Both the position numbers and the translations under genes were made by a program. A stretch of 64,000 bases of DNA. Origin: DATEVL01 sp035281845. Lineage in GTDB: Bacteria > Chloroflexota > Anaerolineae > Anaerolineales > E44-bin32. Below, piece after piece: positions 1 to 7,348 of this stretch. Under the pieces are notes generated by a model. It saw only the letters and a program-made list of their open reading frames with translations, had not been told where the DNA came from and ran no database searches. The stretch is from assembly GCA_035281845.1 (NCBI GenBank), contig DATEVL010000038.1:1-64000 (forward strand), written 5' to 3'. Position 1 is the first letter of the stretch, and every line of letters starts with the position of its first letter.

Positions 1-695
1 CGACTCACCAGCCGGATCCACAGGGGCATCGGCCCCAGCAAGCTGAAGAAGATGATGGAGAAGACGACGACCGTCAGCAAGAAAGCGGTGCCGCAACGAG
101 GGTGCTCGCAGGGGAAGGGGGCTATTTCCTCGACGATCAACGGGCGCCGCGCCTCGAAGGCGTGAATCGTCTTGTGCTCGGCGCCGTGATACGCGTAGAC
201 GCGGCGGATTTCGGGGATTCTCCCGATGCCCCAGAGATACCCAAGCAGGAGACCCAGCCGGATGAATCCTTCGAGGACGACGCCCACGGCCGGGGCGAAG
301 CCCAGGGTTCGCTCCAAGGCAAAGGCGACCGCGGCCGGGAGCAAGAAGAAGAGAGCGACTCCACCCAGCGCGGCGACGATCATCGACGCCGCCACGGGCG
401 CGCCGGCAAGGTTCTCTTGCGGGCCGGCTTGGACCCCGGCCGAGAAGGCCAGAGCGCGGAATCCGAGGTTCAGCGTGTCGACCAGCACAAACAGGCCGCG
501 CACGAAGGGGACACGGGCGACCCGTCGGCGAGTGATCGAATCGATCTTACGAACGTCAAAGCGCACGGTGCCGTCCGGAGCCCGTACGGCGGTGGCGCAG
601 GCGCTGGCGCCGCGCATCATCACACCTTCGATGACGGCCTGACCGCCATAGGTCGGAGGAGGCTGGGGGTTCCCTGACGCGGCCGCCGGTGTCAC
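1..695 (-). CDS. DUF1385 (YqhQ-like) membrane protein, C-terminus cut by window edge
   Basis: The reading frame runs leftward off the window, so no stop codon is visible. It starts with GTG at 695, overlapping the TGA of the upstream M20 peptidase gene by 4 bases, which implies translational coupling. Early residues contain the family hallmark YGGQAVIEGVMMRG; hydrophobic stretches follow, and later YHGAEHKTIHAFE and HPRCGTAFLL, which are conserved in DUF1385/YqhQ proteins. The family is a polytopic membrane protein of uncertain biochemical role, so no function is assigned. It is the third gene of a minus-strand run (esterase, peptidase, DUF1385). Confidence 0.88.
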   Translation of the reverse strand, partial: MTPAAASGNPQPPPTYGGQAVIEGVMMRGASACATAVRAPDGTVRFDVRKIDSITRRRVARVPFVRGLFVLVDTLNLGFRALAFSAGVQAGPQENLAGAPVAASMIVAALGGVALFFLLPAAVAFALERTLGFAPAVGVVLEGFIRLGLLLGYLWGIGRIPEIRRVYAYHGAEHKTIHAFEARRPLIVEEIAPFPCEHPRCGTAFLLTVVVFSIIFFSLLGPMPLWIRLVS

Positions 696-2065
696 GCGGC
701 GTATCCGGTCAGCAGGTGGACGAAGGCCTCGATCCCGCGGCGGAAGGTCGGCAAGTGCAGCTTCTCGTTCGGGGCGTGTAGGTTGTCGTCGGGAAGACCG
801 AACCCGACGAGGACGCTGTCCGAATGCAAGATGTCTTGAATCATCGCCACGATCGGAATCGTCCCGCCGGTACGGCCCAGGATCGGGCGCTTGCCCCACA
901 CGGTTTCCAGCGCCCGCACAGCCGACTGCACCACCTTTGAATCACGCGCGGCCAGAGCGGGGAGGCTGTGCGCCAGCTCTTTCACCTCCCACCCAACCGT
1001 GGCAGGCATCGCTGCCTTCAAGTAGGCCTCGAGCGAGCGGTGGACCTTCTCCGGGGTTTGATCCGGCACCAGGCGCATCGACACCTTGGCCATCGCGCGC
1101 GACGGCAGCACTGTCTTCGATCCCACTCCCGTGAAACCGCTCAGGAACCCATTGACGTCGATCGTCGGTCGGGCCAGGACTCGCTCGTTGACGGTGTAGC
1201 CTGCTTCCCCAAAGAGCGCCGGAGCGCCCGTCTGCTCGAGCCACCAAGCCTCCCCGTGGGGCAGCCGGGCGTATTCCTTTCGCTCCGGCTCCGTCAGCGG
1301 CCGCACGTCGTCATAGAAGTTGGGCAGGGTCACTCGGCCGGAGGCGTCGCGCATACCGGCGATCGCCTGCGAAAGCGCAATGGCCGGATTTTCGACGGCG
1401 CCGCCGAACAGGCCGGAGTGCAGATCGTGGTCGGCGGCCTGTACGTGAATCTCGAAATAGGCCAGGCCGCGTACGCCATACACCACTTCCGGTTCTTCTG
1501 GGCCCAGGATCGAGCCGTCGATGTTCAGGCAAGCATCGCACTGATAGCGGCCCTTGTTTTCCTTGAGGAACGCCTCCAGGCTGGGCGATCCCAACTCTTC
1601 TTCTCCTTCGATCAAGAACTTCAGGTTGACGGCGGAAGCCCCGGCCTGCGATACCGCTTCCAGAGCCGTCAGGAACGCGATCAGCTGACCTTTCATATCG
1701 GAGGCGCCGCGCCCATAGATGTTCTCCCCCCGGATCTCCGCCGCGAAAGGATCGCTCTTCCACAGCTCCAGCGGATCGACCGGCTGGACGTCGTAATGCC
1801 CATAGACCAGCAGGGTCGGGGCCTCCTGGCCGGCGCCGGTCCACCTCCCATAGACCACGGGGAGACCTGCGGTGGGGAGGATCGCAACATCGCCCACCCC
1901 GAGAGCGGTCAACCGGGCGGCGACCCACTCCGCCCCGAGCTGTACGTCGGCCTTGTGCTCGGGCAGCATCGAGATGGAGGGGATCCGGATGAGGGCTCGC
2001 AGGTCTTCCACGGCGCGCTCCTGGTTCTGGCGGGCATAGGCGATGGCGGCGTCGGTCATGGGCAT
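692..2065 (-). CDS. M20 family metallopeptidase (dipeptidase/ArgE-DapE type)
   Basis: A 457-residue zinc hydrolase of the M20 peptidase family, probably a cytoplasmic dipeptidase or carboxypeptidase. Visible motifs are YGHYDVQP (His90 and Asp92), GRGASDMKG (Asp123) and EGEEELGS (catalytic Glu region about 154-157), matching the metal ligands and general base of the family, followed by a dimerisation-domain-like stretch. An in-frame extension to 2215 exists, but I chose ATG 2065 because AGGAG lies 6 bases upstream and the protein then begins at a normal family position. It lies 13 bases after the esterase gene. Substrate cannot be read from the sequence. Confidence 0.92.
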   Translation of the reverse strand: MPMTDAAIAYARQNQERAVEDLRALIRIPSISMLPEHKADVQLGAEWVAARLTALGVGDVAILPTAGLPVVYGRWTGAGQEAPTLLVYGHYDVQPVDPLELWKSDPFAAEIRGENIYGRGASDMKGQLIAFLTALEAVSQAGASAVNLKFLIEGEEELGSPSLEAFLKENKGRYQCDACLNIDGSILGPEEPEVVYGVRGLAYFEIHVQAADHDLHSGLFGGAVENPAIALSQAIAGMRDASGRVTLPNFYDDVRPLTEPERKEYARLPHGEAWWLEQTGAPALFGEAGYTVNERVLARPTIDVNGFLSGFTGVGSKTVLPSRAMAKVSMRLVPDQTPEKVHRSLEAYLKAAMPATVGWEVKELAHSLPALAARDSKVVQSAVRALETVWGKRPILGRTGGTIPIVAMIQDILHSDSVLVGFGLPDDNLHAPNEKLHLPTFRRGIEAFVHLLTGYAA

Positions 2066-2078
2066 GCTGTGCTCCTGG

Positions 2079-3071
2079 CTAAAGGATGGCGCGGCTGATC
2101 GCTTCAAGCGAGTTGTCGAAGCGGTAATCGTTGCCGAAATGACCGCCATCAAACGGGTCATAGACGTGTGGAATGCCGAGGGCCTCCAAACGGTGGTGAA
2201 ACAGGCGCATACCAACGTTCAAGAAGAATTCATCCCGCTGTCCGGCATCGAGATAGATCAGCCGAAGGCCGCGCAGCGCCGCCTCCCGATCGCCGAGGCG
2301 CACCACAGGGTCGTGCTGTCGCCATTGTTCCCAGACTTCCGGACGCAGCGCGCCGGTCTCCAGATCGACGGGGAACTCGAAGCGGCGTGGCAAGCGAGGG
2401 TCGGGAGAGTAGCAGGCCGAGAGCGCCGCCAGCTCCATGACATCGCGGAAGGCTTGGTCGTGCGGGCGCGTGCCTCGCGGGTCCAGCAGCAGCCGATCGA
2501 GGTCGAGCACCTGTTCGGCGGCGCGCTGGAAGCGCGGCAGCTCCGGCAGGTAGCAGTATTCGAAGTATTTGTCTCCGCTGTGATCGGCGACCAGGCCGAA
2601 GATCTCCGGGTGGTCCATGACCATCGACAGGGCGCCAAAGCCGCCGGAGCTCTTCCCGGCGATGGCGCGCGCTTCCCGCTGAGGCCGAGTGCGGAAAGTA
2701 TGGTCGGCCCAATCAACAAGCTCGAGCAAGTAATCCTGATATCGGCCGGTGGCCGTCGAGTTGATGTACTGCGACCCGCCGAAGCGCGTGGTCGCGTCGG
2801 GCAGGATGACCAGCATCGGCCGCACTCGGCCGGCGGCCACCAGCCGGTCCATGCGCTGGTGGAGGTTCTCGTCCCAGGCTTCGAAATCGAGGAAGCTGGC
2901 TCCCGAGCCGGCGAAGCCGGCCAGCAGGAAGGCGACCGGATAGAGCTCGCTGGATTCGGCGTAACTGGGAGGCAGGTACACGTAGACCGGGCGCTCGGCG
3001 GGATCCCCCAGCGCGTTTCCCTGCAGCACTCCGCTGCGAAAAATCTCGACTCGGATTTCGGAAGAACCCAT
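2079..3071 (-). CDS. Esterase family alpha/beta hydrolase (esterase D / enterochelin esterase-like)
   Basis: A 330-residue protein resembling the putative esterase family (PF00756). The nucleophile elbow GKSSGG places the likely catalytic Ser at residue 141, and a C-terminal DGGHFGND supplies the likely catalytic His. No signal peptide is evident, so it is probably cytoplasmic; the natural ester is unknown. It is first in the minus-strand run esterase-M20 peptidase-DUF1385. A TATAAT on the minus strand (3088-3083) sits only 11 bases before the ATG, so the message has almost no leader. Confidence 0.85.
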   Translation of the reverse strand: MGSSEIRVEIFRSGVLQGNALGDPAERPVYVYLPPSYAESSELYPVAFLLAGFAGSGASFLDFEAWDENLHQRMDRLVAAGRVRPMLVILPDATTRFGGSQYINSTATGRYQDYLLELVDWADHTFRTRPQREARAIAGKSSGGFGALSMVMDHPEIFGLVADHSGDKYFEYCYLPELPRFQRAAEQVLDLDRLLLDPRGTRPHDQAFRDVMELAALSACYSPDPRLPRRFEFPVDLETGALRPEVWEQWRQHDPVVRLGDREAALRGLRLIYLDAGQRDEFFLNVGMRLFHHRLEALGIPHVYDPFDGGHFGNDYRFDNSLEAISRAIL

Positions 3072-3082
3072 GGATCGCCTTG

Positions 3083-3088
3083 ATTATA
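3083..3088 (-). promoter_or_regulatory. -10 element (TATAAT) of the esterase operon
   Basis: TATAAT read on the minus strand, 11 bases before the esterase ATG. No good -35 match is seen. The predicted start point leaves a leader of only about five bases. Confidence 0.5.
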
Positions 3089-3122
3089 ACGGAGCCGCCT
3101 GGGCGCTGCGCAGGACGTCGCC

Positions 3123-3151
3123 TTGGCCGTGGGTTGATTCCATGGTAGGCT
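3123..3151 (+). promoter_or_regulatory. Promoter of the cystathionine beta-synthase/serine kinase operon
   Basis: TTGGCC, 17-base spacer, TAGGCT. It ends 20 bases before ATG 3172, and the ribosome binding site GGAGG (3159-3163) lies in between. It faces away from the esterase promoter. Confidence 0.45.
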
Positions 3152-3171
3152 CCGCCGTGGAGGCGCCGGTG

Positions 3172-4590
3172 ATGGGGAGCCTCAACGCAGATCTCCGCAA
3201 GAACGTCCACGACAGCATTCTGACCACGATCGGACGCACCCCGCTGGTGCGGCTGAACCGCGTCGCCCGCGGTCTTTCGTGCCGGCTGTATGCCAAGATG
3301 GAGCAGTTCAACCCGGGCGGTTCGGTCAAGGACCGAATCGGCCTGCCCATCTTGGAAGCCTACGAACGCGACGGCAAGCTCCGACCCGGCGGCACTGTCG
3401 TCGAAGCCACCTCGGGCAACACCGGAGTCGGCCTGGCGATCGCTTGCGCCATCAAGGGCTACCAGGCGGTCTTCGTCATGCCGGACAAGATGAGCGACGA
3501 GAAACGCGGCTTGCTGCGGGCCTTCGGGGCGCGCGTGATCATCACCCCTACGGCGGTCGAGCCGGACGACCCGCGCTCCTATTACTCGGTGGCTCGGCGT
3601 ATGGTCGAGCAGACCCCCAATTCGGTGCTGGCCAACCAGTATCACAACCCGGTCAACCCGCAAAGTCATTATGAATCGACCGCTCCCGAGATCTGGGATC
3701 AGAGCTCCGGCCAGGTGACCGATATCGTCGTCGCCATGGGGACCGGTGGCACGATCACCGGCATCGCCCGCTGGATGCGCGATCAAGGTCATGCCGTGCG
3801 AATCGTCGGCGTGGATCCGGTCGGATCGATCCTGTATGAGGCCTGGAAGAGAGGCGGCTCGACGGAGGGTCTGGAAGCGTTCCCTTACAAAGTGGAAGGC
3901 TTCGGCGAGGATTTCATCCCTTCGACCCTCGATCTGCATTTGATCGACGAGGTGGTCGTCGTGGACGACGCCGAATCCTTCCACTGGACGCGCAGGCTGG
4001 TACGGGAAGAGGGGGTGTTCTGCGGCGGGTCTTCCGGCGCGGCGCTGGCCGGAGCGGTGAAGTACGCTCAGGGGTTGGGCGAGGAGCACATGGTCGTCGT
4101 TCTGCTGCCCGACTCCGGCGCACGCTACCTCTCGAAGATCTTCGACGACGATTGGATGCGGGAGCACGGCTTTCTCGAGTTCGACCGGCGCCGGGCTTCG
4201 GCCCTCCAGGTGGCGCACGCTCGCGGCCTGCCGGCGCTGGTCACGGCGGCTCCCAAGGACACGGTCAGCGAAGTCGTCGCTCGCATGCGTTCCCACGCCG
4301 TGTCGCAGCTGCCCGTGGTCGACGATCAGGGGAACCTGGTCGGACTGGTTTCGGAAGTGGATTTGCTCCGCCACGTGGTCAACGGCGGGCCGGAGGCGGC
4401 GGACCAGACGATGGCGGACGTCGCCAGCCGCGAGGTGCGTGCCTACCCGGCAGAGACCCCCTTCGAGGAACTCCTCCCCGATCTGCTTTCGGCCAAAGTC
4501 GTGGTGCTGGTGGATGAGATCGGCCAGCCACGCGGGATCCTGACGATGATCGACGCGTTGGAGTTCCTGGCCGCATCGCCCCCCAAATGA
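3172..4590 (+). CDS. Cystathionine beta-synthase-like PLP enzyme with C-terminal CBS-domain pair
   Basis: A 472-residue fold-type II PLP enzyme. GGSVKD puts the Schiff-base Lys at residue 53, TSGNTG (80-85) binds the substrate carboxylate, and GTGGTITG forms the phosphate-binding loop. From about residue 345 two CBS motifs follow, as in cystathionine beta-synthases; such modules usually bind adenosyl ligands. Upstream in-frame ATGs exist, but 3172 has GGAGG 8 bases before it. It should condense serine, O-phosphoserine or O-acetylserine with homocysteine or sulfide. It overlaps by 4 bases a putative free serine kinase, which points to O-phosphoserine as the donor. Cystathionine synthase versus cysteine synthase activity cannot be settled here. 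Confidence 0.9.
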   Translation: MGSLNADLRKNVHDSILTTIGRTPLVRLNRVARGLSCRLYAKMEQFNPGGSVKDRIGLPILEAYERDGKLRPGGTVVEATSGNTGVGLAIACAIKGYQAVFVMPDKMSDEKRGLLRAFGARVIITPTAVEPDDPRSYYSVARRMVEQTPNSVLANQYHNPVNPQSHYESTAPEIWDQSSGQVTDIVVAMGTGGTITGIARWMRDQGHAVRIVGVDPVGSILYEAWKRGGSTEGLEAFPYKVEGFGEDFIPSTLDLHLIDEVVVVDDAESFHWTRRLVREEGVFCGGSSGAALAGAVKYAQGLGEEHMVVVLLPDSGARYLSKIFDDDWMREHGFLEFDRRRASALQVAHARGLPALVTAAPKDTVSEVVARMRSHAVSQLPVVDDQGNLVGLVSEVDLLRHVVNGGPEAADQTMADVASREVRAYPAETPFEELLPDLLSAKVVVLVDEIGQPRGILTMIDALEFLAASPPK

Positions 4591-5411
4591 GAATCCTGCC
4601 GGACCTGCCCGACCTGCACATCCTGCCCTCCGAGACGCTCCGCCCGCATGAGCATCATGATGATCGGCGGGCCCTGCCTCTGGCCGAGGCTTTGCGGCGG
4701 GATGGCGTCCTGCGAAACCCTCCCGTCGTCCTGCGCTTGAGTGGTCACGCCGAGCGCTACGTCGTGCTCGACGGCGCCAATCGGACGACAGCCTTCCGCC
4801 AACTGGGGATGGAGCACGTCCTGGCGCAAGTCGTTCACCCCGGCGACAACCAGGTCTCGGTCGAGACCTGGAATCACGCCTTGCTCAATGTCGGCGAGGA
4901 CGAGCTGCTCGGCCTGATGCACGGCGTCGAGGGGATCGACCTGATCGACTCGAATGCGGAACCGGCGTCGGCCGACTTGGCCTCGCTCTCCTTGAGCGGG
5001 GGGCGAGAGCTTACGATCGCCAGTTCGAACTTCAACCTGAGGCAACGAGTGCTCGGGCTCAACCAGCTCGTCCAGGCCTACCACTCGAAAGCGCGGATCG
5101 AACGAACGAACGCCCGAGCCCTCGACGAGATGTTGGCGGCCTTCCCTTCCGCCGCCGGGCTGATCGTCTTCCGTGGTTTTGAGGTCCAGGACATCGTGGA
5201 TGCGGTGTCCGAGGAGCTCCTGCTGCCTGGAGGACTGACGCGCTTCATCGTCTCGCCCCGAGCCCTGAGGGTGAACTATCCACTGACGGCGCTGATGGCG
5301 CCGGTCAGCCGAGAATCCAAAGAACAAACGTTAGCGGAGTGGGTTAGGCAGAAGGTCGCCGGCCGCCAGGTGCGGTTCTACGCGGAAGCGACCTACCTGT
5401 TCGACGAGTGA
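4587..5411 (+). CDS. ParB/Srx-fold protein, probable free L-serine kinase (SbnI/SerK-like)
   Basis: A 274-residue protein whose first 80 residues look like the ParB/sulfiredoxin fold. PHE (Glu22 in RPHEHHDD) followed by LDGANR (61-66) lines up with the HET and DGxHR pattern I recall from staphylococcal SbnI and archaeal SerK, enzymes that phosphorylate free serine to O-phosphoserine using a catalytic Glu. The C-terminal 190 residues are conserved-looking but unrecognised. Its ATG overlaps the stop of the PLP enzyme (ATGA), so the two are co-translated; a kinase making O-phosphoserine for that enzyme is the simplest reading. A DNA-binding ParB-like regulator is the alternative. Confidence 0.65.
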   Translation: MRILPDLPDLHILPSETLRPHEHHDDRRALPLAEALRRDGVLRNPPVVLRLSGHAERYVVLDGANRTTAFRQLGMEHVLAQVVHPGDNQVSVETWNHALLNVGEDELLGLMHGVEGIDLIDSNAEPASADLASLSLSGGRELTIASSNFNLRQRVLGLNQLVQAYHSKARIERTNARALDEMLAAFPSAAGLIVFRGFEVQDIVDAVSEELLLPGGLTRFIVSPRALRVNYPLTALMAPVSRESKEQTLAEWVRQKVAGRQVRFYAEATYLFDE

Positions 5412-5692
5412 ACAGTGCAGTGGTCAGTGGTCAGTGGTCAGTGGGTCCAGTCGTGGTAGGTGGGGACCGGAGTCCGGGGAATCCGGGTGGAACTATCACA
5501 ATCCGCTCGCGCAGTCAGGAGGGCCACGCTATGCCAGCCCACTCTCGGGTGGGTGTCAGAGGAAGACCGATTGGAGAATGACCGACAAGAAGGGCGTCCT
5601 CGTTCTCGTCCGGACCTACAGTCAAGCTGACGGCTTGTCCGCCATGAGCCGGCCCCGCTGACCACCGACCACAGACCACTGACCACTGACCA
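5412..5692. repeat. Intergenic element flanked by inverted GGTCAGT arrays (MITE-like)
   Basis: The gap between two convergent genes begins with repeated GTGGTCA units (about 5418-5448) and ends with the inverted form, ACCACTG units (about 5661-5694), around roughly 210 unique bases. No credible gene lies inside. The same word recurs at 52134-52163 and, diverged, at 55331-55432, always between genes. Confidence 0.6.
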
Positions 5693-6847
5693 CTATTCCG
5701 CTGCCTCAAGCGCCCAATCGATGTCGGCGATCAGATCCGACGCCGCCTCCAGTCCCACGGACAGGCGCACCAACCCGGGATCGATTTCGAGCGCTGACCC
5801 CGCCGTCGACAGGTGGGTCATCGCCGCCGGGATTTCCACCAGTGACTCCACGCCTCCCAGCGATTCCCCCAGCAGAAAGATCCGCGTGGCCTCGGCGAAC
5901 CGCCGGGCGGCCGCTGGGCCGGCCCGCAGAACGAAGGAGACCATGCCACCCGGGTTTCGCATCTGACGCTGGCAGAGTTCGAACTGCGGATGGCTTGGCA
6001 GCCCCGGGTAGTAGACCCGATCGACAGCAGGATGCGCTTCAAGATGCTCGGCGATGCGCTGCGCATTGGCCGCGTGCCGGTCCATCCGAATCGCTAGCGT
6101 CTTGAGCCCACGCAGCACCAGGAACGCGTCGAGGGGACCCGGCACTGCGCCGACGGCGTTCTGAAGGAACCTCAATCGTTCAACCAGTTGTACGTCGGTA
6201 GCCACGATAGCCCCGCCGACGACGTCCGAGTGGCCCCCCAGGTATTTCGTCGTCGAATGCATGACCATGTCAGCCCCGAGGCTCAGGGGTTGCTGAAGGT
6301 AAGGTGTGGCGAAGGTGTTGTCGACGCAAATCCAGGGCGGGCGAGGAAGGGACCGGGCGAGCGAGGCGATCGCTTGGATGTCGGCCAGGTTGAGCAAGGG
6401 GTTTGTTGGTGATTCGAGCAGGATCAAGCGGGTCTCCGGTTGGGCAGAAGCCATGAAGAGCTCGGGATCGGAGGGTGAGGCGTAGGCAAAGGACAACCCG
6501 TACTGCGCATAGACACGCTGAAAAAGGCGGAACGTTCCACCGTAAATGTCACTTACCGCCAGCACGTGATCTCCAGGGCTAAGCAGGTGAATGATGGCAT
6601 CCAGCGCGGCCATGCCGGAAGCGAACGCGATGCCCTCCTGGCCTCCCTCCAGGGCGGCCAGACAATCCTCGAGGGCCTTTCGAGTGGGGTTCCCGGTGCG
6701 GGAATACTCGTATCCTCGCGTCTTTCCGACGCCCACCTGGGCGTAGGTCGATGTCAGATACACCGGAGTCATCACCGCACCTGTAGCCGGATCTGGAGCC
6801 TGACCGGCATGGATGGCGAGGGTCTCGAAGGCATGCTCTTGTTTCAT
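5693..6847 (-). CDS. Cystathionine gamma-synthase / gamma-lyase family PLP enzyme
   Basis: A 384-residue Cys/Met-metabolism PLP enzyme with YSRTGNPT (48-55), SGMAA, DNTFATP (176-182) and the PLP lysine in MHSTTKYLGGHSD (Lys201). It catalyses beta/gamma elimination or replacement; gamma-synthase, gamma-lyase and methionine gamma-lyase cannot be separated confidently by eye. It is convergent with the CBS-like enzyme and serine kinase, so the three could form a transsulfuration set, with cystathionine made by one and cleaved to cysteine by the other. Start ATG 6847 is preceded by GGAGG. Confidence 0.9.
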   Translation of the reverse strand: MKQEHAFETLAIHAGQAPDPATGAVMTPVYLTSTYAQVGVGKTRGYEYSRTGNPTRKALEDCLAALEGGQEGIAFASGMAALDAIIHLLSPGDHVLAVSDIYGGTFRLFQRVYAQYGLSFAYASPSDPELFMASAQPETRLILLESPTNPLLNLADIQAIASLARSLPRPPWICVDNTFATPYLQQPLSLGADMVMHSTTKYLGGHSDVVGGAIVATDVQLVERLRFLQNAVGAVPGPLDAFLVLRGLKTLAIRMDRHAANAQRIAEHLEAHPAVDRVYYPGLPSHPQFELCQRQMRNPGGMVSFVLRAGPAAARRFAEATRIFLLGESLGGVESLVEIPAAMTHLSTAGSALEIDPGLVRLSVGLEAASDLIADIDWALEAAE

Positions 6848-6916
6848 CGTGAACCTCCAGCAGACATTCTAGTTTTCCACAGGCGGTGGGTCAAAACCCA
6901 AGAGTCGCCGCATATA

Positions 6917-7339
6917 ATGAGGTTTACCCTATCCGCTGGGCAGGGCCTTGCGGTGGATCTCACCTTCGTCGATTCTCAGGAAATCCCGCTGCCGCGCCAA
7001 GATGTGCGGTTGCGAGCCTTGTCTGTGACGCCACTGGCGGATCGGCGTCGGATCCGAGTCGATATCAGCATCACGCCGTTCCTCGAACGCCCCAACCTCG
7101 AAGTCGTGCTCGTGGCACCTGGCGGGGAGGCGGTTTCGAAGGTCAGCGTCGTCGAAACCGACAGCGCCAGTTTCTCGCTCACCATGCACTTGCGTAGCGA
7201 ACCTCAGCCCGGTGAGTACTCCTTGCGAGGCGCCCTTTCCTATGAAACGGATCCGCCGCAGGACGTCCAGGAACGGCGCTTCCTCCTGCCTGGGCCGGAC
7301 GGCGACGACGCCCGGCCGGCATCGGTCGGGGTTGAGTAG
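6917..7339 (+). CDS. Hypothetical protein upstream of the STAND/BTAD regulator
   Basis: About 128-140 residues, unrecognised, predicted soluble and mostly beta in character (alternating hydrophobic strands such as RRIRVDISITPF and LEVVLVAPGGE). It ends 9 bases before the large regulator gene, so co-transcription is likely and it may be a partner or sensor module of it. The start is uncertain: ATG 6917 overlaps a TATAAT (6913-6918). If that is the promoter's -10, the true start must be downstream, for example GTG 6953. Confidence 0.6.
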   Translation: MRFTLSAGQGLAVDLTFVDSQEIPLPRQDVRLRALSVTPLADRRRIRVDISITPFLERPNLEVVLVAPGGEAVSKVSVVETDSASFSLTMHLRSEPQPGEYSLRGALSYETDPPQDVQERRFLLPGPDGDDARPASVGVE

Positions 7340-7348
7340 AGCCCGGAC

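Noticed and set aside
2713..4374. 553-residue minus-strand frame opposite the CBS-like gene
   Set aside because: It is antisense to a gene with complete catalytic motifs and overlaps the esterase start.
5470..5560. Cobalamin-riboswitch-like words (GGTGGAA, AGTCAGGA) in the 5412-5692 gap
   Set aside because: The conserved core is incomplete, and both flanking genes converge on the gap, so there is nothing downstream to control.
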